64,000 nucleotides of DNA from positions 248,001-312,000 of the forward strand of contig NZ_JAJOZU010000001.1 in NCBI RefSeq assembly GCF_022419205.1, given 5' to 3'. Positions within the stretch are counted from its first letter, which is position 1. Every line of letters starts with the position of its first letter. Position numbers and translations under genes: made by a program. The notes below the pieces were generated by a model, which was not told the DNA's origin, did no database searches, and worked only from the letters and a program-made list of their open reading frames with translations. Positions 38,115-49,400 of the stretch are shown here, piece by piece. This stretch comes from Thermomonas alba. GTDB taxonomy: Bacteria; Pseudomonadota; Gammaproteobacteria; Xanthomonadales; Xanthomonadaceae.

Positions 38115-39290
38115 TCATGCCAGCTCGATCGCCACCGCGGTGGCCTCGCCCCCGCCGATGCACAGCGAGGCGACGCCGCGCTTGCCGCCGCGTGCCTGCA
38201 GCGCATGCAGCAACGTCACCAGCAGGCGCGCACCGGAGGCGCCGATCGGATGGCCCAGTGCCAGCGCGCCGCCGTTGACGTTCAGCTTCTCGTGCGGGAT
38301 GCCGAGGTCGGTCATCGGCGCCATCGCCACGCAGGCAAACGCCTCGTTGACTTCGAACAGATCGACGTCGGACACGTTCCAGCCGGCCTTGTCGAGGACT
38401 TTGCGGATGGCCGCCACCGGCGCGGTGGTGAACCATTCCGGCGCCTGCGCATGGGTGGCATGGGCGACGATGCGGGCCAGCGGCCTGACGCCGGCGGCGG
38501 CCGCGGCCTCGGCGGACATCACCACCAGCGCGGCGGCGCCATCGGAGATCTTGGAGGATGAGGCGGCGGTCAGGACGCCGTCCTTGCCGAAGGCAGGGCG
38601 CAGGTCCGGGATCTTGGCCGGATCGATCTTGCCCGGCTCCTCGTCCTTGCTGACCACGACCTCGCCCTTGCGGGTCTTGACCGTCACCGGCGCGATCTCG
38701 GCGTCGAACGCGCCGCTGGCCTGGGCCGCCTGCGCGCGGCGCGCGCTTTCCGCGGCATAGGCGTCGATGGTTGCGCGGTCGTAGCCGTACTTGCCGCAGG
38801 CCATGTCGCCGAACACGCCCATCGCTTTGCCGTCGTAAGGGTTGGTCAGGCCATCGAAGGCCATGTGGTCGAGGAACTCGGCGCTGCCGTAGCGGATGCC
38901 GGTGCGCGAGCCGTTGAGTAGGTGGGGCGCGTTGGTCATCGACTCCATGCCGCCGGCGACCACCGCCTGCGCGGAGCCGGCCTGGATGATGTCGTGCGCC
39001 AGCATCACCGCCTTCATGCCGGAGCCGCAGACCTTGTTGATGGTGGTGCAGCCGGCCGCATCCGGGATGCCAGCCATGCGCGAAGCCTGACGCGCCGGGG
39101 CTTGACCGAGGCCCGCCGGCAGCACGCAGCCCATGATCACTTCGTCCACCTTGTCCGCCGGCAGGCCGGCCTGCGCGAGCGCGGCGGCGATGGCGGCGCT
39201 GCCGAGCACGGGCGTGGGCGTGCCGGTGAACTGGCCGAGGAAGGAACCGATGGCGGTGCGCTTGGCACCGACGATGACGACATCGCGCAT
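38115..39290 (-). CDS. acetyl-CoA acetyltransferase (thiolase)
   Basis: A 391-residue thiolase II. Catalytic Cys88 lies in INKVCGSGMKA, with His in GGALALGHPIGASGAR and Cys in SLCIGGGEATA. It interconverts two acetyl-CoA with acetoacetyl-CoA, and would take acetoacetate carbon from the leucine pathway to acetyl-CoA. The close of the upstream frame (to 39374) is not thiolase-like, so ATG 39290 (MRDVVIVGAKRTAIG) is used. A PhaA-type biosynthetic role is also possible, but no phaB or phaC is in the window. Confidence 0.93.
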   Translation of the reverse strand: MRDVVIVGAKRTAIGSFLGQFTGTPTPVLGSAAIAAALAQAGLPADKVDEVIMGCVLPAGLGQAPARQASRMAGIPDAAGCTTINKVCGSGMKAVMLAHDIIQAGSAQAVVAGGMESMTNAPHLLNGSRTGIRYGSAEFLDHMAFDGLTNPYDGKAMGVFGDMACGKYGYDRATIDAYAAESARRAQAAQASGAFDAEIAPVTVKTRKGEVVVSKDEEPGKIDPAKIPDLRPAFGKDGVLTAASSSKISDGAAALVVMSAEAAAAAGVRPLARIVAHATHAQAPEWFTTAPVAAIRKVLDKAGWNVSDVDLFEVNEAFACVAMAPMTDLGIPHEKLNVNGGALALGHPIGASGARLLVTLLHALQARGGKRGVASLCIGGGEATAVAIELA

Positions 39291-39473
39291 GGGAAAGCTC
39301 CGGTATGCCTGTGGCCGTGGGGGCCGGGAAATCCCGATTATGGCGCGAATCGAGCCCGCATGGCGCATGGCCACGTGTGCGGCGGCGTTGCATCCGAGAG
39401 GGTGCCTGACTTACAACTTCGATCGGTCGAGGTGCGGTGCCATGGGGGTGCCGACCTCCGGGGAGCCATCCAC

Positions 39474-42386
39474 ATGCCGATGAACCAGTTCTTTCCTGCG
39501 CGCCGCCCTATCGCGGCGCTCCTGCCGTGCGCGATTGCGCTGCTGCTGGCCGCTTGTGGCGGTGGTGGCGGCGCGGTGCGGTCTACGCCGCCACCATCGC
39601 CGCCCACCACGCCGGGCGGCGGTATCGGTTTCACGCCGACCGTGGCCATCGACAGCAGCCTCGTCGTGAACCCGCCGGCCATCCCCGCGCTGGCTGGGCC
39701 GGCCAGCCTGCCGCAATACAGCCAGCACCTGGTGCTGACGAATGCCGCCGGCGCGCTGGGCGCGGGGCTGAAGGGGCAGGGCGTCACCATTGGGCTGGTC
39801 GATACCGGAGTGAGCCGGCAGCACCCGGCGCTAACCGGGCGGGTGACGGCCAGCTTCATCCACGTCAACCCGAATACCAACGACACCAGCGTGGACGACG
39901 TGGTCGGGCACGGCACGGTGGTCGCGGAGATGGCCGCCGGCAAGGGCATCGGTAGCTGGGGCGGCGGGGTGGCGCAGAACGCGAATATCGTGTCCTCGCG
40001 CATCATCAGCGATTCTCCGCCGCCGGATGACGGGTCGGGTGCCGGCAACGAGATCCACGCCGGCGAGGGCTACGGCGATTTCTTCCAGGCCGTCAATACC
40101 GAACTGGCCAATGCCGGCGCGAAGATCATCAACAACTCCTGGGGCGGGCTGTACTGGAACGACCCGGCGTTGACCACCGAGCTGGCCAATGCCTGGCGCG
40201 ATTTCGTGGTCAACCGTGGCGGCATCATCGTGTTCGCCAACGGCAACAGCGGCGGCGACCCGCGCTATGCCAGTGAGCCGTCCGACAACGCGCGCCTGCC
40301 CACGCTCGCCAACGATGCGCAGCTGGAAAAAGGCTGGCTGACGGTCGGCGCGCTCGATCCCAGCAACCCGACCCAGCTCGCCTCGTATTCGCAGCAGTGC
40401 GGTAGCGCGATGAACTACTGCCTGGTGGCGCCGGGCAACGTGGTCTTCATCGATCCGCAGGCCAAGGTCGGCGATGCCAGCTATGCGCTGTACCAGGGCG
40501 GCGGCACCTCATTCGCTGCGCCGCAGGTGGCCGGCGCGGCCGCGGTGGTGTGGTCGGCCTTTCCGTATCTGAACAACGATCAGGTGCGGCAGCTGATCCT
40601 GGGCGGGGCCAAGGATCTCGGCGCGCCCGGGGTGGACCCGGTGTTCGGCTGGGGTCTGCTGGATGTCACCAGGGCGGCGATGGGCCCCAGCAACTTCGCC
40701 TGGGGCGATTTCAGCGTGGCGTTCTCCGGCAACTCGGTCTGGCGCAACGAGATCGTCGGCAGCGGCGGGCTGATCAAGGGCGGCAGCGGCATTCTCACGC
40801 TGGCCGAGGCGGGCAAGTTCAGCGGCGACACCCGCGTCGATGCCGGCGGGCTGGACGTGCGCAAGGGGCTGCGCGGCAATCTCGCGGTGGCCGATGGCGC
40901 CACCGTGTGGGCCAGCGGGGCGTTCGGCGGCAACGTCGCCAACAGCGGCCGGTTCCTGGTCGGGGCGAGCACGCCGGCGAGCATCGCCGGCAACTTCCAG
41001 CAGTCGGCCAGCGGCAATCTCGGGGTGTGGCTGGGCAGCCCGCTGCAGGTAGGAGGCAGCGCCAGCGTGGCCGGGACGCTGTCCATCCTCGGCGTGCGCA
41101 GCGGCTACACCACCAGCGCCAAGGAAACCCTGCTCAGCGCCAACGGCGGCGTCAGCGGCAGCTTCGCCAGCCTGAAGGCGGCGTCGAACGTGTTTCTCGA
41201 TGCCAGCCTCGGCTACGACCCCACCCACGTGTTCCTGAACATCAACCGGATCGACGTCAGCAAGGCGGTGGCGGCGCTGGGGTTGACCGGGGTGGCCGTG
41301 CCCAGTGCCCTGCGCATGGAATCGGCGATGCGGGCGATCGATGCCCAGCTCGGCGGGATTGCGCCTGGCGGCATCGGTGCGGCCTTCATCGACGCGGCCG
41401 GGGCGTTCCAGCAGGCGACCAGCGCGGAGCAGGCCTCGCTGTCGCTGCGCAGCCTGTCCGGCCAGCTGCACGGCGCTTCGCTGGCGCTGACGCTGGAGGG
41501 CATCGAAGCCGGCCGGCGCGCGCTCGATCAGCGCCTGGATGCGCTGACCCTGGCCCCGGCCCGCAGCGGCGGCTGGTATCGCGACCTCGCTGGCGGTGGC
41601 CAGCTGGCGCAGGCCGGGTTCGACACGGTGACGCTGGACAGCCGCGGCACGCTGGTCGGCAACGACTGGCGGCTGGGCGACTCGGCCCTGCTGGGGCTGG
41701 CGATCGATCACCAGCAGCAGGTGAGCTGGCTGGGCGCGCTGGGCGACCGCAGCGCCGGCGTGCAGCGCGAGGTGCAGCTGTACGCGGCGGCCTGGCGCGG
41801 GCCGTGGCAGGCGCGGGTACAGCTGGCCAGCGGCAGCTTCCAGCGCCAGATGCAGCGCAGCCTGCTGCTGGGCGGACTGCAGGACCACGTCGGCAGCCGC
41901 CTGTCTGGCGACTATCTTGGGCTCGCGTTCGAACTGGCGCATCGGCTGCAGGCCGGGCCGCTGGTGCTGCGTCCATACCTGTCCGGCGACTACGTGCGGG
42001 TGGCCAACGACGGGTTCGCGGAAGCCGGCGCCACCGGCTTCGGCCTGCAGGCGCCCGCCTGGGACGGCCGCCGCTGGCAGGCCGGCGCCGGGCTGCGCGC
42101 CGAGCGCAGTTGGCGCGTGGGCGATGTGCAGTGGACGCTGGACGCGCGGATGGAGTGGCAGCGCACGCTGGCGAACGCTGGCACCGCCTTCGATGCCAGC
42201 TTCACCGGTCTTGCGCAGTGGGCGCCGCTGCAGGGCATGGCGCTGTCGCCTCGGGCGCGCCAGTTCGGGCTGGGGCTGGGCGCGCAGTTCGGCCGCCACG
42301 GCCTGCTGCGCTTCGACCTCGGCCGTCGCGACGACGGCCTGCGCCAGGCCGGCATGGCCCAGCTGCAGGCCGGCTATCGATTCTGA
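39474..42386 (+). CDS. subtilisin-like autotransporter serine protease with lipoprotein signal
   Basis: A 970-residue surface protease. A signal sequence with lipobox LLLAAC (Cys28) is followed by a Gly/Pro-rich spacer (30-55). An S8 peptidase domain (about 85-405) carries Asp110 in IGLVDTGV, His146 in VVGHGTVVAEM and Ser346 in GGGTSFAAPQVAG. A passenger linker with autotransporter-type repeats (GSGGLIKGGSGILTL, GGLDVRKGLRGNL) comes before a C-terminal 12-strand barrel (last 270 or so residues) ending AGYRF. The layout matches SphB1/AprV-type enzymes; in Bordetella, SphB1 is a lipidated protease that matures another autotransporter. ATG 39474 follows GGGGAG. Confidence 0.92.
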   Translation: MPMNQFFPARRPIAALLPCAIALLLAACGGGGGAVRSTPPPSPPTTPGGGIGFTPTVAIDSSLVVNPPAIPALAGPASLPQYSQHLVLTNAAGALGAGLKGQGVTIGLVDTGVSRQHPALTGRVTASFIHVNPNTNDTSVDDVVGHGTVVAEMAAGKGIGSWGGGVAQNANIVSSRIISDSPPPDDGSGAGNEIHAGEGYGDFFQAVNTELANAGAKIINNSWGGLYWNDPALTTELANAWRDFVVNRGGIIVFANGNSGGDPRYASEPSDNARLPTLANDAQLEKGWLTVGALDPSNPTQLASYSQQCGSAMNYCLVAPGNVVFIDPQAKVGDASYALYQGGGTSFAAPQVAGAAAVVWSAFPYLNNDQVRQLILGGAKDLGAPGVDPVFGWGLLDVTRAAMGPSNFAWGDFSVAFSGNSVWRNEIVGSGGLIKGGSGILTLAEAGKFSGDTRVDAGGLDVRKGLRGNLAVADGATVWASGAFGGNVANSGRFLVGASTPASIAGNFQQSASGNLGVWLGSPLQVGGSASVAGTLSILGVRSGYTTSAKETLLSANGGVSGSFASLKAASNVFLDASLGYDPTHVFLNINRIDVSKAVAALGLTGVAVPSALRMESAMRAIDAQLGGIAPGGIGAAFIDAAGAFQQATSAEQASLSLRSLSGQLHGASLALTLEGIEAGRRALDQRLDALTLAPARSGGWYRDLAGGGQLAQAGFDTVTLDSRGTLVGNDWRLGDSALLGLAIDHQQQVSWLGALGDRSAGVQREVQLYAAAWRGPWQARVQLASGSFQRQMQRSLLLGGLQDHVGSRLSGDYLGLAFELAHRLQAGPLVLRPYLSGDYVRVANDGFAEAGATGFGLQAPAWDGRRWQAGAGLRAERSWRVGDVQWTLDARMEWQRTLANAGTAFDASFTGLAQWAPLQGMALSPRARQFGLGLGAQFGRHGLLRFDLGRRDDGLRQAGMAQLQAGYRF

Positions 42387-42458
42387 GCAAGGCGCCGCTG
42401 GGGCGTGCATACTCATGCCGGGGCGCGGACCCCGGCATCCGGGTCGCTGCACCTGGGC

Positions 42459-42836
42459 TCAATTCTTGCCGGCGATCGGGATGATCGAGCGCACCGTCAC
42501 CTGCTGGCCGTCGGGCGTGGTGAATGTCGTCTGCGCGGTCTGGACGTAGCCCTGCTTGGCCTCGGCGGCCAGTTGCATGTCGCCGGCGGCGCGGTCGGCT
42601 TCGCGGGCAGCCGCGGTCATGCGCACGCCTGCCGCGGTGGCATTGAGATCGGCGGCCACGGCATTGGCGGCGGTCGCGGTCTCGGCCTGATGGGCGACGG
42701 TTTGCTCGGCGTTGCCCTTCTTCTGCGCGTGCGCGGCCTGCTGCGGTGCGGGCTGGGCGGCCAGGGCGGAGGCGCTGGCCAGCACCAGGGCGCCCAGCAG
42801 CAGGGTGCGGGTGATCGGGGCCAGACGGGTCTTCAT
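42459..42836 (-). CDS. small secreted Ala-rich protein of unknown function
   Basis: A 125-residue protein with a Sec signal (MKTRLAPITRTLLLGALVLA, cleavage near ALA-AQ). The middle is Ala/Glu-rich and probably helical (ATAANAVAADLNATAAGVR, AAREADRAAGDMQLAAEA), and the end is short beta-like (YVQTAQTTFTTPDGQQVTV). No cysteine or catalytic motif. ATG 42836 is preferred over ATG 42848 because GGAGA lies at the right spacing. I do not recognise the family. It stands alone between the autotransporter and liuA. Confidence 0.72.
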   Translation of the reverse strand: MKTRLAPITRTLLLGALVLASASALAAQPAPQQAAHAQKKGNAEQTVAHQAETATAANAVAADLNATAAGVRMTAAAREADRAAGDMQLAAEAKQGYVQTAQTTFTTPDGQQVTVRSIIPIAGKN

Positions 42837-42992
42837 GGCGTTCTCCATCGGTGTTTGTGGGGGCGTGGGGCCAGGCCATGCCGGCGGCGGTTCCACGTGG
42901 CCAGCATCCGACCGCGCCGGTTAATCGCGCATGCACCGTGGATGAAAGATTGGTCATGATCCGGCCACCTGTCGGGCCGATGCAGGAAGCAC

Positions 42993-43017
42993 GAAGCCCG
43001 CCGGAGGGGCGGGCTTC
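42993..43017 (-). terminator. hairpin downstream of isovaleryl-CoA dehydrogenase
   Basis: GAAGCCCGCC (42993-43002) and GGCGGGCTTC (43008-43017) form a perfect 10-bp stem with a 5-base loop, 29 bases past the stop codon of the gene at 43047. There is no T-tract on either side, so it may be a transcript-end stabiliser or a factor-dependent terminator. Confidence 0.5.
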
Positions 43018-43046
43018 GCGGGGTATTACCGGTGCCGTCGTGGCCG

Positions 43047-44204
43047 TCAGTGGTTGCCGGCGAACAGTTCGCGGCCGATCAGCATCCGACGGATCTCGTT
43101 GGTGCCGGCACCGATGGCGTACAGCTTGGCATCGCGCAGGAGGCGCCCAGTCGGGTATTCGTTGATGTAGCCGTTGCCGCCCAGCGACTGGATGGCTTCC
43201 AGCGCCACCTGCACCGCCGCTTCGCTGGCATGCAGCAGGCAGGCCGCGGCATCCACGCGGCTCTTGTGGCCGGCGTCGTAATCACGTGCCACCTGGTAGG
43301 CGAAGGCGCGGCTGGACTGCAGCGCGGTGTACATGTCGGCGATCTTGGCTTGCATCAGCTCGAAGGTGCCGATCGGCTGGCCGAACTGGCGACGCTCGCG
43401 CACATAGGGCAGGGCGATGTCCAGTGCCGCCTGCATCAGGCCGATCGGGCCGCCGGTCAGCACCAGGCGCTCGGTGTTCAGGCCGCTCATCAGCACCTTG
43501 ACGCCGTTGTTGACCTCGCCCAGCACGTTTTCCTGCGGGATCTCGCAGTTCTCGAACACCAGCTCGCAGGTGTTGCTGCCGCGCATGCCCAGCTTGTCCA
43601 GCTTCTGCGCGGTGGAAAAGCCCGGCATGCCTTTTTCGACGATGAAGGCAGTCATGCACTTGCTGCCGAGCTCGCGGCTGGCGGTGCGCATGTACACGAT
43701 CAACACGTCGGCATCGGGGCCGTTGGTGATCCACATCTTGCTGCCATTGGCCACCCACACATCGCCCTTCAGCTCGGCGCGGCAGGCCATCGAGCCGACC
43801 ACGTCGGAACCGGCGCCGGGCTCGCTCATCGCCAGCGCGCCCACCCACTCGCCGCTGCACAGCCGCGGCAGATACTTGGCGCGCTGCGCCGGGGTGCCGT
43901 TGGCGTAGAGATTGCTGACGCACAGGTTGGAATGCGCGCCATAGCTCAGGCCGACCGAACCGGAGGCGCGGCTGATCTCCTCCATCGCCACCAGGTGAGC
44001 GAGATAGCCCATGCCGCTGCCGCCGAACTCGGTGGGGGCGGTCAGCCCCAGCAGCCCCATCTCTCCCAGCTTCGGCCACAGATCGGGCGGAAAGGCGTTG
44101 TCGGCGTCGATCTGCGCTGCGCGTGGGGCGATCTCGGCCTCCGCGAAACGGCGCACTGCCTCGCGCAGGGCATCGATATCTTCACCGAGGGGAAACGAAC
44201 GCAT
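43047..44204 (-). CDS. liuA: isovaleryl-CoA dehydrogenase
   Basis: A 385-residue FAD-dependent acyl-CoA dehydrogenase oxidising isovaleryl-CoA to 3-methylcrotonyl-CoA, the substrate of Liu[16 protein letters not shown] and [14 protein letters not shown] form the flavin/substrate region. The catalytic glutamate is Glu245 in [14 protein letters not shown], the position used by isovaleryl-CoA dehydrogenases, rather than the C-terminal position of most family members. That supports the specific call. ATG 44204 gives the standard length. It lies 101 bases downstream of leucine dehydrogenase on the same strand. Confidence 0.93.
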   Translation of the reverse strand: MRSFPLGEDIDALREAVRRFAEAEIAPRAAQIDADNAFPPDLWPKLGEMGLLGLTAPTEFGGSGMGYLAHLVAMEEISRASGSVGLSYGAHSNLCVSNLYANGTPAQRAKYLPRLCSGEWVGALAMSEPGAGSDVVGSMACRAELKGDVWVANGSKMWITNGPDADVLIVYMRTASRELGSKCMTAFIVEKGMPGFSTAQKLDKLGMRGSNTCELVFENCEIPQENVLGEVNNGVKVLMSGLNTERLVLTGGPIGLMQAALDIALPYVRERRQFGQPIGTFELMQAKIADMYTALQSSRAFAYQVARDYDAGHKSRVDAAACLLHASEAAVQVALEAIQSLGGNGYINEYPTGRLLRDAKLYAIGAGTNEIRRMLIGRELFAGNH

Positions 44205-44305
44205 GGGAACTCGCTCAGCAGTGGCCAGGATGCGCGGGGCCCGCATCGGCTGGCCCCGCAGGATTACGCAGGCGGCATCGGGATGGATGCCGCGCGATGG
44301 AGTGC

Positions 44306-45406
44306 TCAGTTGCCGCGGATGCGGCCCTGGAAGCGGGTGCGTCCGCGGCCCATCGGCAGCTTCAGCTTGCCGATCTTTTCGATGCGCTCCTCGGCGAGGC
44401 GGTCGGCGGCCTTGTAGGTCGGGATGCCGTCGCGGTCGGAGATTTCGTAGATGCGGGTCAGGTTGTGATAGATCGTGCGCATCATGCGCATCGCGCGCTC
44501 GCGGTTGTAGCCGTCGAGTTCCAGCGCCACGTTCATGACGCCGCCGGCGTTGACGGCATAGTCCGGCGCATACAGGATGCCGCGCCGTTGCACTTCGTCA
44601 CCGATTTCGTTGTTGGCGAGCTGGTTGTTGGCCGCGCCGCAGATCACCTTGCACTTCAGGCGTGGCAGAGTCTGCTCGTTGATGGTTCCGCCCAGCGCGC
44701 ACGGCGAATACACGTCGGCCGGCACGTCGTAGATCTCATCCAGCCCCACGGCCTCGGCGCCGTATTCGGACACCGCCTTGTCCACCAGCGCCGGGTTGAT
44801 GTCGGTGACGAAGATCTTGGCGCCGCGTTCCTTCAGCAGCTTCACGTATTCCATCCCGACGTGCCCCAGGCCTTGCACGGCATAGGAATATTTGCCGACT
44901 TCCTCGTTGCCGAACTTCTTGTTGAGGGTGGCCATCAGGCCCTGCAGGGTGCCGTAGGCGGTGAACGGCGAGGGATCGCCCGAGCCGCCGTGCACCTGAT
45001 GCACGCCGGTGACGTACTCGGTTTCGCGGTACACGTACTCCATGTCGTTGACGTCGATGCCGACGTCCTCGGCGGTGATGTAGCGGCCGCCAAGGGAGTC
45101 CACGAACTGGCCGAAGGCGCGGAACAAGGCTTCCGACTTGTCCTTGGCCGGATCGCCGATGATCACCGCCTTGCCGCCGCCGATGTTCAGGCCGGCCACG
45201 GCGTTCTTGTAGGTCATGCCGCGCGAGAGCCGCAGCACGTCGTTGAGGGCTTCCTGCTCGCTCTTGTAGGGCCACATGCGGGTACCGCCCAGCGCCGGCC
45301 CCAGCACCGTATTGTGGATGGCGATGATCGCCTTCAGGCCGGCGTCCTTGTTGTGGCAGAACACGACCTGTTCGTGGCCGTAGGTGTCGAGCGTCTCGAA
45401 GATCAT
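44306..45406 (-). CDS. leucine dehydrogenase (Glu/Leu/Phe/Val dehydrogenase family)
   Basis: A 366-residue NAD-dependent branched-chain amino acid dehydrogenase. The start [20 protein letters not shown], the catalytic lysine region [18 protein letters not shown] and the dinucleotide loop [15 protein letters not shown] fit leucine dehydrogenases. It converts leucine to 4-methyl-2-oxopentanoate, the first step towards isovaleryl-CoA, and lies just upstream of liuA. The frame is open far beyond 45406 through chaN in a shadow frame; ATG 45406 is the true start. Confidence 0.92.
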   Translation of the reverse strand: MIFETLDTYGHEQVVFCHNKDAGLKAIIAIHNTVLGPALGGTRMWPYKSEQEALNDVLRLSRGMTYKNAVAGLNIGGGKAVIIGDPAKDKSEALFRAFGQFVDSLGGRYITAEDVGIDVNDMEYVYRETEYVTGVHQVHGGSGDPSPFTAYGTLQGLMATLNKKFGNEEVGKYSYAVQGLGHVGMEYVKLLKERGAKIFVTDINPALVDKAVSEYGAEAVGLDEIYDVPADVYSPCALGGTINEQTLPRLKCKVICGAANNQLANNEIGDEVQRRGILYAPDYAVNAGGVMNVALELDGYNRERAMRMMRTIYHNLTRIYEISDRDGIPTYKAADRLAEERIEKIGKLKLPMGRGRTRFQGRIRGN

Positions 45407-45567
45407 GGCAAAGCTCCGACCGGCGTCGCGCGAGGCGCGGCTGCAGGCACAGGTGAGAGGGAATGTTGAACCGCGGCAGGGCAAGCCGCCCGTCGCAGCC
45501 GTGCATTTTAAGCCATCTGCTCCGCGCGATCCGGCATACGTGAAGGTATGGATCGGAGGCTGCCCAT

Positions 45568-46389
45568 TCAGCGGGATGTCGGTGGTGCTTTGAACCCTGC
45601 ACAGGGATCCGGCCGCGCCGCCGCTGGGATGCGTTCCACTGCATCGAACATGGCGGCATCCGTCGTCGGTTCCAGAAAGCCGACGGCGCGTGCATGCAGG
45701 CCCTGGTGACGCAGCCAATACGGCACGGCGATGTCGCGGCGCACGTGGCCGTTGCCGGCGATCAGCACCACGCCTTGGCCGGCATGCACGCGCATGGTTT
45801 CGGCCATCACCACGTCGCGCGCGATCTGCGCTTTCGCCATCGGCGCCACCAGCGCCTCTGGCAGCGCGCCGCAGTGACTGTTGCGGACTTCCGCTGCCTG
45901 CGCGGCTAGTACCTCGGCGGGCACGTCGTCCAGCCGGTAACGGATGACGAGTTCCGCCGGCAGCGCGGCGGCCAAGCCGTCCTTGACTATTTTCGAGGCA
46001 TCGCCGCGCGAGAGGTTGGCGGCATACAGCGGCAGCCTGTACTGCAGTGCCAGCGCGATGATCGGCTGGTAATACGCCCAGGTCCAGCCGGCTGTGGCGG
46101 GCGCGGCACGCGCAATCACGCAGCCGGCATCCGCGCACTCGCGCATCGCTGCGTCCAAGGCAGGCTGCTGGGCGATGTCGAACTGCTCCATCGCGATCGC
46201 CGGACGCCAGCCCGCTTCGAGTTCCTTGCGCAGCAGTGCGGCGCGCGCGGCATGGCCGGCCGCATTGTCATGCACCTCGCCGAGCAGCAGGAGACGCGGC
46301 GGACTGGCAGCTGGCGGCGCGTTCCGGCAGGCGGTGGCGGAGAGGATCGCAAGCAGGGCAACGAAGAGCAGGAACGTGCGCAGGCGCAT
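45568..46389 (-). CDS. ChaN-family (haem-binding uptake, Tiki superfamily) lipoprotein
   Basis: A 273-residue envelope protein. The N-terminal signal ([18 protein letters not shown], Cys21) has a loose lipobox. The ChaN domain follows with [16 protein letters not shown] and AIAMEQFD near the start and the histidine motif [19 protein letters not shown] near the end; these His/Glu residues bind iron/haem or metal in the erythromycin-esterase/Tiki fold. ATG 46389 is used; ATG 46407 six codons earlier is possible. It is divergent from icmF. Substrate unknown. Confidence 0.82.
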   Translation of the reverse strand: MRLRTFLLFVALLAILSATACRNAPPAASPPRLLLLGEVHDNAAGHAARAALLRKELEAGWRPAIAMEQFDIAQQPALDAAMRECADAGCVIARAAPATAGWTWAYYQPIIALALQYRLPLYAANLSRGDASKIVKDGLAAALPAELVIRYRLDDVPAEVLAAQAAEVRNSHCGALPEALVAPMAKAQIARDVVMAETMRVHAGQGVVLIAGNGHVRRDIAVPYWLRHQGLHARAVGFLEPTTDAAMFDAVERIPAAARPDPCAGFKAPPTSR

Positions 46390-46475
46390 GGCGAGAAAGG
46401 CGAGCAAGGCGACGGCCCATGCTACCCCGCGCGCTACAATCCGCAGGTTGTCATGATTTCGTGGATGCCCCGCCG

Positions 46476-49400
46476 ATGAGCACCCCCGCCCACCACATTC
46501 CCGCGCCGCAGCCCGATGCCACTCCGCTGCGCTTCGTCACTGCCGCCAGTCTGTTCGATGGTCATGATGCCGCCATCAACATCATGCGGCGCCTGATTCA
46601 GGCGCAGGGCGCAGAAGTGATCCACCTCGGACACAACCGCAGCGTCGAGGACGTCGTGCGCGCCGCGCTGCAGGAGGATGCCGATGCGATCGCGCTGTCC
46701 AGTTATCAGGGCGGACACGTCGAATACTTCAAGTACATGGTGGACATGCTGAAAGCGCGCAATGCCGCGCATATCCGCGTGTTCGGCGGTGGCGGCGGCA
46801 CCATCACTCCAGAGGAGATCCGCGAGCTGCAGGCCTACGGGGTTGAGCGCATCTACCACCCTAACGATGGCATGCACATGGGGTTGGTGGCGATGATCGA
46901 GGATGTGATCAAGCGCGCAGAAGCCGCTCGCTTGCCCGCCGCAATGCCGCATCAGGTCGCGCTCGATGATGACATCGCGATCGGGCGCATGCTCTCGGCG
47001 ATCGAGGATGCGGTCGTGCCTGACGCCGAGCTGGCGCGCCTGCGAAAGGAATGGCAGCTGGCCGGCCACAAGACGCCGGTGCTGGGCATCACCGGGACCG
47101 GCGGCGCCGGCAAGTCGTCGGTCACCGACGAGCTGCTCAACCGCTTCCTGGCGCAGTTCCCCGGGATGCGCATCGCCGTGATTTCGGTGGATCCCACTCG
47201 CCGTCGCACTGGCGGTGCCCTGCTCGGCGACCGCATCCGCATGAACAGCCTGCGCAGCCCGCGCGTGTTCATGCGTTCGATGGCGACCCGCCGCCAGCAC
47301 GCCGCGACCAATGCAGTGCTGAAGGACTGTATCGGCTTTCTGAAGTCGCTGGGGTTCGATCTGGTGATCGTGGAGACCGCCGGCATCGGCCAGAGCGATT
47401 CGGAGATCGTGGATCTGGTCGATTTCCCGGTCTATGTCATGACCTCCGATTTCGGCGCGCCCAGCCAGCTCGAGAAGATCGACATGCTGGACTTCGCCGA
47501 GCTCGTCGTGCTCAACAAGTTCGACAAGCGCGGCGCCGAGGACGCGCTGCGCGACGTGCGCAAGCAGTGGAAGCGCAACCGCGCAAGGTTCGACCTCAAG
47601 GACGAGGAGGTGCCGGTCTATCCCACCATCGCCAGCCAGTTCAACGATCCTGGGCTGAACTGGATGTTCGTCAATCTGTGCCGCCTGCTGCGTGAGAAGC
47701 TCGCGCTGCCGGCCGAGCGCTGGACGCCGCATCTGGACACCTCCTTGAGGGAGCCGCGCGCCACCGTGCTGATTCCCGGCAACCGCGTGCGCTATCTGGC
47801 CGAGATCGCCGAGCAGGGCCGCGCCATCAATGCCCGCATCGAGTCGCAGGCGGAGATCGCCGACCGCGCGCAGTCGCTGTGGGAGGCGCTCAAAGAGTTG
47901 GGCGATGCCGCGCTGCCCAAGCCGCTGGATCTGTACCCGGCAGAAGCCCTCATCGAGGGCGACGACCGCAGCCTGAAGACCCTGCGCCAGCGCTACAACG
48001 ACGCCATCCAGTCGCTGGATTCCGAGGCGCTGAAGCTGCTGCGCGACTGGCCGGCGCGCCTGAAATCCATCACCGCGCCGGTCAACGAATACCAGGTGCG
48101 TGACAAGACCATCCGCGTGGAGAACTACCGCGAGTCGCTCAGCCACCAGCAGATCCCCAAGATCGCCGCGCCCACCTACAAGGCCTGGGGCGAGCTGCTC
48201 ACCTTCTTGCAGAAGGAAAACCTGCCGGGCTACTACCCCTACACCGGCGGCGTGTACCCGTACCGCCGCACCGGCGAGGACCCCATCCGCATGTTCGCGG
48301 GCGAAGGCACGCCGGAGCGCACCAATCGTCGCTTTCACTACCTCAGCCTCGGCCAGCCGGCCGCGCGGCTGTCCACGGCGTTCGATAGCGTCACCCTGTA
48401 CGGCGAGGATCCCGCCGAGCGTCCGGACATCTACGGCAAGATCGGCAACTCTGGCGTCAACGTGCCCACGCTGGACGACATGAAGAAGCTGTACTCCGGC
48501 TTCGACCTGTGCGCGCCCACCACCAGCGTATCGATGACCATCAATGGCCCGGCGCCGATCATCCTGGCGATGTTTCTGAACACCGCCATCGATCAGCAGG
48601 TGGAGAAGTATCTGAAAGCGGATCCAGCGCGCTGGGCCGAGGCCCAGGGGAAGATCGACGCCCTCTTTGAAGGCAAGCCGCGCCCGCGCTACGAAGGTCC
48701 GCTGCCGGAAGGCAACAATGGCCTGGGGCTGGCCCTGCTGGGCGTCACCGGCGACCAGCTAGTGGACGCCGAGACCTACGCGCAGATCAAGGCCGACACG
48801 CTGAAAACCGTGCGCGGCACCGTGCAGGCCGATATCCTCAAAGAAGACCAGGCGCAGAACACCTGCATCTTCAGCACCGAGTTCGCACTGCGCATGATGG
48901 GCGACATCCAGCAGTACTTCGTCGATCACCAGGTGCGCAACTTCTACTCGGTGTCCATCTCCGGCTACCACATCGCCGAAGCCGGGGCGAACCCGATCAG
49001 CCAGCTGGCCTTCACCCTGTCCAACGGCTTCACCATCGTCGAGTACTACCTGGCGCGCGGGATGAAGATCGACGACTTCGCGCCCAACCTGAGCTTCTTC
49101 TTCAGCAACGGCATGGACCCGGAGTACACCGTCATCGGGCGCGTGGCCCGCCGCATCTGGGCGCGCGCCATGCGCGAGCGCTACGGCGCCAGCCCGCGCA
49201 GCCAGATGCTCAAGTACCACGTCCAGACCAGCGGTCGCTCCCTGCACGCGCAGGAGATCCAGTTCAATGACATCCGCACCACGTTGCAAGCGCTGTATGC
49301 ATTGTTCGACAACTGCAACAGCCTGCACACCAACGCCTATGACGAGGCCATCACCACGCCGACGGAAGAAAGCGTGCGGCGCGCGGTGGCGATCCAGATG

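Noticed and set aside
40509-42452. A 647-residue minus-strand frame opposite the autotransporter
   Set aside because: Antisense shadow with Arg/Gln/Ala-rich low-complexity sequence and no domain.
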